Origin: Bog-756 sp963837805
Lineage (GTDB): Bacteria > Actinomycetota > Acidimicrobiia > Acidimicrobiales > RAAP-2
Reading direction: 5' to 3'
Length of the DNA stretch: 64,000 bases
Assembly (NCBI GenBank): GCA_963837805.1
Contig: CAWIOU010000014.1
Span: 562,597 to 626,596, forward strand
The position numbers and the translations under genes were made by a program. How positions within the stretch are numbered: position 1 is the stretch's first letter; each line of letters begins with the position of its first letter. Below, one piece after another: positions 56,666-64,000 of this stretch. The notes beneath the pieces were generated by a model that worked only from the letters and a program-made list of their open reading frames with translations, was not told where the DNA came from and did no database searches.

Positions 56666-57595
56666 TCACTCCCCGAGTGGGGGACCGCCCGCCCGCCGGG
56701 CTCCGGCCGACTGGGCGGCCAGGGCCAGCTCGTACACCCGCCGGCGGGGGACCCCGAACATCTCGGCGACGTCGTCGACCACCCCCCGGGTCCGTTCTCC
56801 CTCCCCCAGCCGTTCCACCAGAGCCGTGGTCAGCACCTCGTCACTGACCGCTCCGACGGTTGCCTCCGGCGCGCCCGACAGCACCAGGACCACCTCGCCC
56901 CGGATCGGGTGGGCGCCGATCCACGACACGGCCTCGGCCAGGGAACCCCTCCAGACCTCCTCGTGCAGCTTGGTGAGCTCGCGGGCGACGGCGATCCGGC
57001 GTTCCGACCCGCAGGCCCCGGCCAGATCGGCCACCGTGCCGGGCACCCGCCCGGGCGCCTCGAAGAGCACGGTCGTGCGGGGCTCGGTCGCCACCACCTC
57101 GAGCCGCTCCTTCCGATCACGACCGGAGCGGGGCAGGAAGCCCTCGAAGCAGAAGCGAGCGGTGTCGAGACCGCTGGTCACCAGGGCGGCCAGCACCGCC
57201 GACGGGCCGGGGACCACGGTGACGGCCAGTCCCGCCCGGGCGGCGGCGGCCACCACACGGCTCCCCGGGTCCGAAACGCCGGGCATGCCCGCGTCACTGA
57301 CCAGGGCAACGGTGCGGCCACCGGCCACCGCGGCGAGCACCTCGGCGGTCCGGTCGTCCTCGTTGTGCTCGTGCAGCGACCGGAGCGATGCCCCGGTAAT
57401 TCCGGCGTGGGTCAACAGCCGCCGCGAGTGACGGGTGTCCTCGCAGTAGATCAGGTCGGCGTTGCGGAGCGCCTCGACCGCCCGCGGTGACAGGTCTCCC
57501 AGATTGCCGATGGGGGTCCCGACCAGCACGATGGAGCCCTCCGTCGTCCCCGCGGCCGGAGCGGACCGCCCGGCGGCCGGTCGGCCGTCATCCAC
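56666..57595 (-). CDS. rsmI: 16S rRNA (cytidine-1402-2'-O)-methyltransferase RsmI
   Basis: 309 residues of the tetrapyrrole-methylase fold. It methylates C1402 in the ribosomal P-site. Motifs are LVGTPIGNLGDLSPRAVEAL, YCEDTRHSRRLL, SLHEHNE, VSDAGMPGVSDPGSRVV, and the PGPSAVLAALVTSGL segment. Its GTG start overlaps the stop of the DUF192 gene by 8 bases, so it is translated from that message. In M. tuberculosis rsmI (Rv1003) also neighbours metS. Confidence 0.95.
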   Translation of the reverse strand: MDDGRPAAGRSAPAAGTTEGSIVLVGTPIGNLGDLSPRAVEALRNADLIYCEDTRHSRRLLTHAGITGASLRSLHEHNEDDRTAEVLAAVAGGRTVALVSDAGMPGVSDPGSRVVAAAARAGLAVTVVPGPSAVLAALVTSGLDTARFCFEGFLPRSGRDRKERLEVVATEPRTTVLFEAPGRVPGTVADLAGACGSERRIAVARELTKLHEEVWRGSLAEAVSWIGAHPIRGEVVLVLSGAPEATVGAVSDEVLTTALVERLGEGERTRGVVDDVAEMFGVPRRRVYELALAAQSAGARRAGGPPLGE

Positions 57596-57917
57596 GGAGA
57601 TCCAATTTGTCGCCCACCCGGAGTCCCCACCGCTCGAAGGCGCCGGCCTCGGCCTCGACCACCGAGCGGCACCCCCGCCGGGGTCGGCTCATCCTCCACG
57701 GCGGCAACCTGGCCACTCCCACCACCACCATCTCCTTGTCGCAGAAGGCGACGTCGATGGGGAATTGCATCCCGAAGGTGTGCACCGACCGGGTGCGGGG
57801 CAGGACCATGGCCCCCTCGTACCCCGTCCTCCCGAGGAGTCCCCGGGTCCGATCGCCCAGGCCGTCGGCCACCTCGGCGGCGGCCAGCACGTCCCCGTCG
57901 CGCAACAACCAGGTCAT
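57588..57917 (-). CDS. DUF192 family protein
   Basis: 109 residues, a complete small DUF192 domain. Typical features are ADGLGDRTRGLLGRTGYEGAM near the start, SVHTFGMQFPIDVAFCD in the middle and VVEAEAGAFERWGLRVGDKL at the end. Function unknown; the family is a short beta barrel found in bacteria and archaea. ATG has gaggga at six bases. Its stop overlaps the rsmI start. Expression is therefore linked to rRNA modification, though that may be only positional. Confidence 0.9.
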   Translation of the reverse strand: MTWLLRDGDVLAAAEVADGLGDRTRGLLGRTGYEGAMVLPRTRSVHTFGMQFPIDVAFCDKEMVVVGVARLPPWRMSRPRRGCRSVVEAEAGAFERWGLRVGDKLDLRG

Positions 57918-57988
57918 CGTCGTCCCTCGGTGGCCGGCGCCCACCCGTCTGCCCCGCCCGCCGATCCCGGGCCTCCCCCGAACCGGAG

Positions 57989-57994
57989 TAGCAT
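57989..57994 (+). promoter_or_regulatory. Predicted -10 box for the bL37-like gene
   Basis: TAGCAT lies nine bases before GTG 58004 and no Shine-Dalgarno is seen. Prediction only. Confidence 0.4.
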
Positions 57995-58003
57995 CGTCGG
58001 ACT

Positions 58004-58087
58004 GTGTCGAAACGAACCAACAAACGCAAGCTCCGGGCCAAGAAGAAGGCCAACCACGGCAAGAAGCCGAACTGCGGCCGGGGCTGA
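58004..58087 (+). CDS. Ribosomal protein bL37-like (27 residues)
   Basis: A tiny basic protein starting with GTG. It has a Lys/Arg-rich first half, then KANHGKKPN and a short CGRG end. The ANHGKxPN signature matches the 24-residue bL37 found in mycobacterial 50S structures. It is divergent from the DUF192 gene and convergent with the phosphodiesterase gene. The extra Cys-Gly-Arg-Gly end is unusual. Identified from remembered sequence pattern; the length and composition agree. Confidence 0.82.
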   Translation: MSKRTNKRKLRAKKKANHGKKPNCGRG

Positions 58088-58119
58088 CCCACGCCGGACG
58101 GCTCCTCCCGGAGCCGATG

Positions 58120-59001
58120 TCATCCCGGCGGACGCCATGCGCAGTCGAGCCGGTCGAGCACCGTGGTGAGGGCCGAGGGCCGGTCGGTGATGATGCCGTC
58201 CACCCCCAGCCGGCACAGGCGTTCCATCTCCGGTTCCTCCTCGATCGTCCACACGTGGACGGCCAGGCCCTGCTCGTGGGCCACGTCCACGAAGCGCTGG
58301 TCGACCAGCGGTAGGTCGCCGAAGCTGACCGGGACCTGGAGGGCGACATGGCGCATCGGCGCCGGCGTCTCTCCGGCCTGCACCGACTGGTAGAAGGCGG
58401 CCACGGCCATGGTGCCGGCCGAGGTGGGGACGTCGGGGGCGAAGACCGAGAAGGAATCGGTGGCCGAGTCGAGGAAGGAGGCCACGATCACGTCGTCGGT
58501 CCGGCCGTAGCGCCGGAGCACGGCGGCCAGTGCCTCCTCGTAGGGGGTGACCGCCGGAGCGGTCTGCTTGATGTCCAGATTGAGCACCACCCCGGGGAAT
58601 GCGTCGAGGACCTCTTCCAGCAGGGCGATCCCGAACCGGCGGTCCTCGGGGCCCCGGCCCCGGAACGGGTACCGGTCAGCGTCCAGGCCGGGGGTGACGT
58701 CGGCACCGGGAACCCACCAGTAGGCGTTGTCCAACGTGCGCACCACATCCCACGGCAGCTCGGCGATCCGACCGGTGCGCTCGGTGGTGCGGTCGACGGT
58801 CGGGTCGTGGCACACCACCAGCCGCCCGTCGGCGGTGGCATGCACGTCGAGCTCGACGGCCGTGGCTCCGGCATCGAGGGCGGAGGCGATGGCGTGCAGC
58901 GTCGACGACGGACCCTCCCACGCGCCCCCCTGGTGGGCATAGTTGATGACCCGGCGACTGAGCCACGGTGCGAGTTGGCGCGCATCGGGGGAGACGGCCA
59001 T
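58120..59001 (-). CDS. Glycerophosphodiester phosphodiesterase
   Basis: 293 residues of the GDPD TIM-barrel family, which hydrolyses glycerophosphodiesters to glycerol 3-phosphate and an alcohol. Catalytic features: NYAHQGGAWEGPSSTL with the first His, GATAVELDVHATADGRLVVCHDP with Glu, Asp and second His. The end has VHVWTIEEEPEMERLCRLGVDGIITDRP. No signal peptide, so likely cytoplasmic. Predicted leaderless: TACCGT lies six bases before the ATG. It is divergent from the unknown gene at 59028 through a shared promoter core. Confidence 0.93.
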   Translation of the reverse strand: MAVSPDARQLAPWLSRRVINYAHQGGAWEGPSSTLHAIASALDAGATAVELDVHATADGRLVVCHDPTVDRTTERTGRIAELPWDVVRTLDNAYWWVPGADVTPGLDADRYPFRGRGPEDRRFGIALLEEVLDAFPGVVLNLDIKQTAPAVTPYEEALAAVLRRYGRTDDVIVASFLDSATDSFSVFAPDVPTSAGTMAVAAFYQSVQAGETPAPMRHVALQVPVSFGDLPLVDQRFVDVAHEQGLAVHVWTIEEEPEMERLCRLGVDGIITDRPSALTTVLDRLDCAWRPPG

Positions 59002-59007
59002 GGAAGA

Positions 59008-59017
59008 ACGGTAGCCT
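59008..59017. promoter_or_regulatory. Predicted bidirectional -10 core acggtagcct
   Basis: Read rightward, TAGCCT lies ten bases before ATG 59028; read leftward, TACCGT lies six bases before ATG 59001. The two hexamers share the central TA. The same ten bases occur at 60710-60719 in an equivalent position. Neither gene has a Shine-Dalgarno. Confidence 0.5.
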
Positions 59018-59027
59018 CTGCTCCGCC

Positions 59028-59630
59028 ATGCTGGACCACGTCTTCACCCAACTCGTCAGCTCGCACCGGCACGCCTTCGAGGCCGCCCTGCTGCAGCGGC
59101 AGGCGGTGGAGGAGCGGTTCCAGGTGGACGTCTTCCTCGGTGACGTCAGCTTCGAGACGTCCTACAGCCTCCCGGGGGAGGAGCGCCCGGCCCGCATCCG
59201 GGTCGACACCAGCCTCGACTGGCCCACCTGGAGCCAGACCGCCTACCGGAGCTGGGCCATCGGTGAAGAGCCCGACGAGCCGCCCGAGGTGCTGGTCGAG
59301 ATCGCCTTCCGGGTCCAGGGCCTGGTCGAGGTGCCCGAGGTCGATCCGCTCCTCGGCGCGCTCCCCGCCGACCTCGATGTGCTCGGCGACCAACCGCTGA
59401 TGCGGGGGGCAGCCACCATCGAGCAGGTCATCGGCAGCGGATCCGAACAGCTCGAGTGCGCCATCGAGGTCTCCTACGAAGGATCGTGTCAACTGGACGA
59501 GACCTTCCTCGACGACCCGACCAGCCTGGACGACGCGCTGGCGCCGTTGGGCCGGGCGGTGGCGTCGGTGCTGGTCCGGATCGGCGACCTGCCCTTCAAG
59601 TTCCGGCCGGTCGAGAGCCCTCCGGCCTGA
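59028..59630 (+). CDS. Conserved-looking protein of unknown function
   Basis: 200 residues, not recognised. It is acidic, without signal peptide or membrane helix, and has no Cys near the start. It contains LQRQAVEERFQVDVFLGDVSFETSYSL, then ARIRVDTSLDWPTWSQTAYRSW, then alternating beta-type segments, two Cys late (LECAIEV and GSCQLDE), and FKFRPVESPP at the end. Its start follows a shared divergent promoter core and it ends 5 bases from the convergent kinase gene. It is clearly coding by third-position GC and its clean boundaries. Confidence 0.7.
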   Translation: MLDHVFTQLVSSHRHAFEAALLQRQAVEERFQVDVFLGDVSFETSYSLPGEERPARIRVDTSLDWPTWSQTAYRSWAIGEEPDEPPEVLVEIAFRVQGLVEVPEVDPLLGALPADLDVLGDQPLMRGAATIEQVIGSGSEQLECAIEVSYEGSCQLDETFLDDPTSLDDALAPLGRAVASVLVRIGDLPFKFRPVESPPA

Positions 59631-59635
59631 CCGGA

Positions 59636-60703
59636 TCAGTCGAACAGGCCGGCGTCGACGGCCAGCGCCCGCAGGTCGGCCTGGGGCCGGGCCCCGACGT
59701 GGGCGATGACCTCGGCGGCGCACACGCCGCCCAGGCGGGCCGACTGGTCGGGGGCCAGACCGTTGGTGATCCCGTAGAGGAACCCGGCGGCGAAGAGATC
59801 GCCGGCGCCGGTGGTGTCGACCACCCGTGCGACCGGCGGCGCCGGCACCTCGACCGGTCCCGACGGCGAGACCACCACGCATCCGGCTGCGCCCCGGGTC
59901 AGGACGGCGAGGACACCGGTGTCGGCCACCGCCTCCACGGCGGCGTCGAATCCGGAGACGCCGAACAGCGACATGATCTCCTCCTCGTTGGCGAAGATCA
60001 GCTCGAGGTCGCCTTCCAGCAGTTGGAGGAACTCCTCGCGGTGGTGTTCGACGCAGAACGGATCCGACATGGACAGCGCCACCGAGGCATCGTGGGCGTG
60101 GGCCACCTCGATGGCCCCGCGCATGGCCGCCTTGGCCGAGGGCTGCTCCCACAGGTACCCCTCGAGGTAGACCACCTGGGCCGACGAGAGGTGACCATCG
60201 TGGAGGTCGACGGGCCCGAAGTCGGACGCCACCCCGAGATGGGTGGCCATGGTGCGTTCGGCATCGTCGGTCACCAGGACCAGGCAGTGGCCGGTCACCG
60301 CCATCCCGGGAACCGAGGGGGTGGGGACCGGGTCGAAGGCCACCCCGATGGACCGGATGTCGTGGGTGAAGGCCCGACCCAACTCATCGTCGGCCACCCG
60401 TCCGAGGAACGCCACCCGACCGCCGAGGGCGGCCAACCCGGCCGCCGTGTTGGCCGCCGAGCCGCCCGAGGCCTCGGTGGTCGGGCCCATCGATGCGTAG
60501 ATGGACTCCGAGCGGTCGTGGTCGACCAGCACCATGGTTCCCTTGACCAGGTCGAGGGCCTCGAGGTCGGCGTCGGTGGCCGTGGCCAGCACGTCGACCA
60601 GCGCGTTGCCAATGGCCACCACGTCGAGCTCGGGGCCGTCGGCGCCACCGGTGGCACCTTCGGCGGCGGGAGAGAAATCGCTGGATCGGGAGTCATTCTG
60701 CAC
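59636..60703 (-). CDS. PfkB-family carbohydrate/nucleoside kinase
   Basis: 355 residues of the ribokinase fold. The first signature is GGSAANTAAGLAALGG and the second is DTTGAGDLFAAGFLYG, with the catalytic Asp in GAGD. The overall form with VVAIGNALVDVLATATD near the start is the adenosine-kinase-like branch, so adenosine or a sugar is a candidate substrate. GTG 60703 is preceded by TACCGT at six bases and no Shine-Dalgarno; an upstream in-frame GTG gives an unlikely N-terminus. It is divergent from the aminopeptidase gene through the core at 60710-60719. Confidence 0.88.
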   Translation of the reverse strand: MQNDSRSSDFSPAAEGATGGADGPELDVVAIGNALVDVLATATDADLEALDLVKGTMVLVDHDRSESIYASMGPTTEASGGSAANTAAGLAALGGRVAFLGRVADDELGRAFTHDIRSIGVAFDPVPTPSVPGMAVTGHCLVLVTDDAERTMATHLGVASDFGPVDLHDGHLSSAQVVYLEGYLWEQPSAKAAMRGAIEVAHAHDASVALSMSDPFCVEHHREEFLQLLEGDLELIFANEEEIMSLFGVSGFDAAVEAVADTGVLAVLTRGAAGCVVVSPSGPVEVPAPPVARVVDTTGAGDLFAAGFLYGITNGLAPDQSARLGGVCAAEVIAHVGARPQADLRALAVDAGLFD

Positions 60704-60709
60704 GGCGCG

Positions 60710-60719
60710 ACGGTAGCCT
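60710..60719. promoter_or_regulatory. Predicted bidirectional -10 core acggtagcct
   Basis: Read rightward, TAGCCT (60714-60719) lies seven bases before ATG 60727; read leftward, TACCGT lies six bases before GTG 60703. The hexamers overlap in TA. The start codons are about 23 bases apart, so both genes would be leaderless and the -35 of each lies inside the other gene. Confidence 0.55.
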
Positions 60720-60726
60720 GCCCACC

Positions 60727-63345
60727 ATGAGCACACTGACAAACGACGCTGCCGACGACGACACTGCCGATGAGGGCTCCGCCTACCGGTTGCCCACCGC
60801 CGTCCGTCCCCACGCCTACCGTCTCGTGCTCACCCCCGATCTCCCGGCAGCTTCGTTCACCGGGGACGTCGAAATCGACGTGACCATCGCCGAGCCCACC
60901 TCGTCGATCACCCTCAACGCCGCCGACCTGGCCATCACCTTCGCCGAGCTGAACGACGGGAACCCCGACGGCGGCTATGCCCTCTCCCCCTCCGCCATCG
61001 ATGTGGACGCCGACGAGGAGCGGGCCACGCTCACCTTCCCCGAACCGCTGGCACCGGGTCCGGCCACCCTGCATCTGGCCTTCGACGGCATCCTCAACGA
61101 CAAGCTGCACGGCTTCTACCGGTCCACCTTCTCGGACGAATCCGGGGCCGAGCACGTCATCGCCACCACCCAGATGGAGTCGACCGACGCCCGACGGGCC
61201 TTCCCGTGCTGGGACGAGCCCGAGCTCAAGGCCACCTTCGAGATCACCCTGGTGGTCGACGACGCCCTCGCCGCATTCTCCAACGGGCCGGCGGTCGAGG
61301 AGACGCCCGAGCCCGGCGGGAAGCGACGGGTCCGGTTCGCACCGACCATGGTCATGTCCACCTATCTGGTCGCCTTCATCGTGGGCCCCCTCGAGGCCAC
61401 CAGCCCCCTCGAGGTCGACGGGGTGCCCCTGCGCATCGTGCACCGGCCGGGCCAGGGCCACCTGACCCAGTTCGCCCTCACTGTGGGGGCCCACGCCCTC
61501 CGTTTCTTCACCGCCTACTTCGGCATCCCCTATCCGGCCGCCAAACTCGACCTGGTGGCCATCCCCGACTTCGCCTTCGGGGCCATGGAGAACCTCGGGT
61601 GCGTGACCTTCCGCGAGGCGGTGCTGCTCATCGACCCGACCCAGTCGGCCCGGGTCGAGCTCGAGCGGGTGGCCGACGTTGTCTGCCACGAGATCGCCCA
61701 CATGTGGTTCGGCGACCTGGTCACCATGAAGTGGTGGAACGGCATCTGGCTCAACGAGGCCTTTGCCACCTTCATGGAGGTGCTCGCCGTCGACGCCTTC
61801 CGTCCCGAATGGCAGCGATGGGTGAGCTTCGGCGTCGAACGGGAGGCCGCCCTGGCTGTCGACGGCCTCCACGCCACCCGCCCGGTCGAGTTCCCGGTGG
61901 GCCGACCCGAGGAGGCCGAGGGGATGTTCGACGTCCTCACCTACCAGAAGGGCGGCAGCGTGCTGCGGATGCTCGAGCAGTTCCTCGGGCCCGACGTCTT
62001 CCGCGAGGGCATCAACGACTACCTCACCACCCACAGCCACGGCAACACCGAGACGTCGGACCTGTGGGACGCCCTCGAGCGATCGAGCGGGCGCGCCGTG
62101 CGCACCATCATGGACACCTGGATCAATCAGGGCGGCTACCCGCTGGTGCGGGTGGGCGACGACGGATCCCTCACCCAGACCCCGTTCTCCTACCGGGGGC
62201 AGCCGGGCGGCGCCATCGGCTCGACGTGGCTGGTTCCCGTCCTCACCCGGTCCCTGGCCGACCCCGAGGTCGACTCGCCCCCCATCCTGCTGGCCGGGTC
62301 CCCGTCCTCGGCCGATCCGGTGGCCATCCGGTCGGGCACCGACCTGGTCAATGCCGGGGGCTCGGGGTACTTCCGGGTCGCCTATCCGACGGCCATGGTC
62401 GAACGGCTGGCCGGACGGCTGGGCGAGCTGGCCCCGCTCGAGCGCTACAACCTGGTCTCGGACACCTGGGCCGCGGCCCTCTCGGGCCAGGCCCCGCTGA
62501 CCGACCTCCTGCGCCTGGCCCGCGCCCTCGCCGACTCGGCCGAGGGCGACCCGAGCGTGTGGTCGGTGGTCATCGGCGCCCTCGGGCTGTTCGACCGGGT
62601 AGTCCCCGACGCCGACCGACCCGTCCTGGCCCGGTCGGTCCGGACCCTGCTCGGTCCCCTGGCCCGCGACCTGGGCTGGGATCCGGCCGAGGCCGACAAC
62701 GAACGCACCCCGTCCCTCCGTGCCTCGGTGCTCCGCACCCTCGGGACCGTCGGCGAGGATCCGGAGATCCGGGCCGAGGCCGCCCGGCGTTTCGCCGACA
62801 CCGGGAGCATCCTGCACCCCGACACCGAGGCGGCCATCCTGGACATCGTGGCCGCCGACGGCGGCGAGCCCGAGTTCGACGCCTTCCTGGCCCGCTACCG
62901 CGCCCCGACCAACCCCCAGGAGGAGAACCGCTACCTCTACGCCCTGGCCTCGTTCCGCCAAGCCGAGCTGGCCGTCCGGACCTTCGATCTGGCCATGACC
63001 GAGGTCCGGACCCAGAACGCCCCGTTCGTACTGCAGCTGTTGGTGGCCAACCGGGCCACCGGGCGGGCCACATGGCGACGGATCACCGAGGAGTGGGACG
63101 CGCTGGTGGCCCGGTTCCCGTCCAACATCCTGCCCCGCATGCTGGACGGCGTCCGGGCCCTGTGCGATCCACCGGAGCTGGCCGATCAGGTCACCGCCTT
63201 CGTCGAGAGCCACCCGCTGCCCGCCGGTGGCAAGACCGTCGAACAGATCCTCGAGCGGCTGGCCGTCAACGTGGCCTTCGGTCAGCGCGAGGGGAAGCAG
63301 CTGGCCGACACCCTGTCCGGGGCGCTCGGGCTACCACCGGCATAG
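60727..63345 (+). CDS. M1-family zinc aminopeptidase
   Basis: 872 residues, the actinobacterial/eukaryotic-type single-chain M1 form. It removes N-terminal residues from peptides in the cytoplasm. The N-terminal saddle domain is followed by GAMEN (near residue 285), the zinc motif HEIAH (His321, Glu322, His325) and third ligand Glu344 in NEAF. A QGGYPLVRV segment follows, and a long helical ERAP1-like C-terminal domain covers the last 320 or so residues. Predicted leaderless from the shared divergent promoter. Confidence 0.95.
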   Translation: MSTLTNDAADDDTADEGSAYRLPTAVRPHAYRLVLTPDLPAASFTGDVEIDVTIAEPTSSITLNAADLAITFAELNDGNPDGGYALSPSAIDVDADEERATLTFPEPLAPGPATLHLAFDGILNDKLHGFYRSTFSDESGAEHVIATTQMESTDARRAFPCWDEPELKATFEITLVVDDALAAFSNGPAVEETPEPGGKRRVRFAPTMVMSTYLVAFIVGPLEATSPLEVDGVPLRIVHRPGQGHLTQFALTVGAHALRFFTAYFGIPYPAAKLDLVAIPDFAFGAMENLGCVTFREAVLLIDPTQSARVELERVADVVCHEIAHMWFGDLVTMKWWNGIWLNEAFATFMEVLAVDAFRPEWQRWVSFGVEREAALAVDGLHATRPVEFPVGRPEEAEGMFDVLTYQKGGSVLRMLEQFLGPDVFREGINDYLTTHSHGNTETSDLWDALERSSGRAVRTIMDTWINQGGYPLVRVGDDGSLTQTPFSYRGQPGGAIGSTWLVPVLTRSLADPEVDSPPILLAGSPSSADPVAIRSGTDLVNAGGSGYFRVAYPTAMVERLAGRLGELAPLERYNLVSDTWAAALSGQAPLTDLLRLARALADSAEGDPSVWSVVIGALGLFDRVVPDADRPVLARSVRTLLGPLARDLGWDPAEADNERTPSLRASVLRTLGTVGEDPEIRAEAARRFADTGSILHPDTEAAILDIVAADGGEPEFDAFLARYRAPTNPQEENRYLYALASFRQAELAVRTFDLAMTEVRTQNAPFVLQLLVANRATGRATWRRITEEWDALVARFPSNILPRMLDGVRALCDPPELADQVTAFVESHPLPAGGKTVEQILERLAVNVAFGQREGKQLADTLSGALGLPPA

Positions 63346-63396
63346 CGCCGGCAGCGTCGCCGGGCGATCCGGTCGGCCGGGCTGCCGCGCGCTCCC

Positions 63397-63402
63397 TAAC
63401 CT
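63397..63402 (+). promoter_or_regulatory. Predicted -10 box for the GDT1-like gene
   Basis: TAACCT lies six bases before GTG 63409 and no Shine-Dalgarno is seen. Prediction only. Confidence 0.45.
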
Positions 63403-63408
63403 GAAGCG

Positions 63409-63996
63409 GTGCAACCGGGAATCATCCTCACCGTCTTCGCCCTGGTCTTCGTGGCCGAGCTCCCGGACAAGACGATGATCGCCACCCTGATCATGGGGAG
63501 CCGGTATCGACCGGTTCTGGTGTGGCTGGGCGCCTCCCTGGCCTTCTTCATCCACGCCGTGATCGCGGTGGCCGTCGGACAACTGCTCCAACTCCTCCCC
63601 CACCGCTGGATCGAGGCGGTCACCGCCCTGCTCTTCGCGGCCGGTGCCGCCTATCTCCTCTTCGTCCCCGAGAAGGAAGAGGAGGCCGAAGGTGAGGAGG
63701 AGGCCGACACCGCCGCCGTGGGCCTCAGGACGGTGGGGGCCGCCTTCCTGGTCATCTTCATCGGCGAATTCGGGGATCTGACCCAGATCCTCACCGCCAA
63801 TCTGGCCGCCAAGTACCACGCCCCGGTCGAGGTGTTCATCGGGGCCTTCGGCGCCCTGACCGCGGTGGCCGCCCTCGGCGCCTTCGGGGGCCGGGCCCTG
63901 CTCCGCTACCTGCCCCTGGCCGTCATCCGCAAGGCCGGCGGCGTGCTGTTGGCCGGGTTCGCCGTCTACACCCTGGTCACCCTGGTGAGGGGCTGA
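63409..63996 (+). CDS. TMEM165/GDT1-family cation transporter
   Basis: 195 residues with six predicted membrane helices in two inverted halves. Each half carries the ExGD(K/R)(T/S) family motif: the first reads AELPDKT near residue 17, with Pro in place of Gly, and the second reads GEFGDLTQ near residue 122, with Leu in place of the basic residue. An acidic loop rich in Glu (KEEEAEGEEEAD) lies between the halves. Family members exchange manganese or calcium for protons across the membrane. It ends 4 bases from the window edge region and appears complete. Confidence 0.88.
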   Translation: MQPGIILTVFALVFVAELPDKTMIATLIMGSRYRPVLVWLGASLAFFIHAVIAVAVGQLLQLLPHRWIEAVTALLFAAGAAYLLFVPEKEEEAEGEEEADTAAVGLRTVGAAFLVIFIGEFGDLTQILTANLAAKYHAPVEVFIGAFGALTAVAALGAFGGRALLRYLPLAVIRKAGGVLLAGFAVYTLVTLVRG

Positions 63997-64000
63997 AACC

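Noticed and set aside
60295..63213. Long open frame of about 970 codons antisense to the aminopeptidase and kinase
   Set aside because: It mirrors real genes, has no family motifs and no plausible start. Long antisense frames are expected in GC-rich DNA.

Overview
This is a GC-rich chromosomal window that reads as an actinobacterium (Actinomycetota). It may come from a deep lineage such as Acidimicrobiia; that placement is inference. The evidence is GTG/TTG starts and GC-rich third positions, two tiny ribosomal proteins typical of Actinobacteria (bS22-like and bL37-like), a DUF501 gene beside a DivIC/FtsB-type gene and ppx, and two gene blocks whose order follows the Mycobacterium tuberculosis region from metS to ppx2. 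No integrase, transposase, phage gene or CRISPR array was seen.

Layout. 1-1.4 kb is gene-poor: a small zinc-ribbon protein, a broken DinB remnant, and an unusual tRNA with anticodon UAA whose 3' end is repeated in tandem. 1.5-4.7 kb holds a type-B carboxylesterase and a secreted NlpC/P60 cell-wall hydrolase. 4.7-19.0 kb is an envelope or glycan locus: a GT2, a PlsC-like acyltransferase, an epimerase/dehydratase, a GT2-methyltransferase fusion, a GNAT, two GT-C membrane glycosyltransferases, a protein with three GT4 modules, and a coiled-coil methyltransferase. 19.0-32.9 kb is a minus-strand housekeeping block: glmU-prs-rplY-pth-mfd-(SurA-like lipoprotein)-mazG-eno-ftsB-DUF501-ppx. 33.1-39.9 kb is an acyl-CoA catabolic operon: carboxylase beta and alpha subunits, an AtuA-like protein and an acyl-CoA dehydrogenase. 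40.2-46.4 kb encodes three pilin-like surface proteins, one carrying nine Cys-rich repeats. 46.6-50.8 kb holds typA, tRNA-Gln and an MprAB-like two-component system. 50.8-58.1 kb holds bS22, the ispE-rsmA-(RlpA-like)-tatD-metG block, a NUDIX hydrolase, rsmI, a DUF192 gene and bL37. 58.1-64 kb holds a phosphodiesterase, an unknown protein, a PfkB-type kinase, an M1 aminopeptidase and a GDT1-type cation transporter.

Quality note. mfd, prs, the carboxylase beta gene and the AtuA-like gene together need seven single-base corrections, all between about 26.1 and 38.3 kb. prs is normally essential and most of the indels sit in short G or C runs, so these look like assembly or sequencing errors rather than decay.

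Most interesting signals. Many genes have a TANNNT hexamer 6-10 bases before the start codon, as expected for leaderless transcripts. Two divergent gene pairs share the identical core acggtagcct, which can act as overlapping -10 elements in both directions. An RlpA-like DPBB protein occupies the slot held by rpfB in mycobacteria. GlmU lacks its acetyltransferase active site. Two genes appear to need CTG starts.
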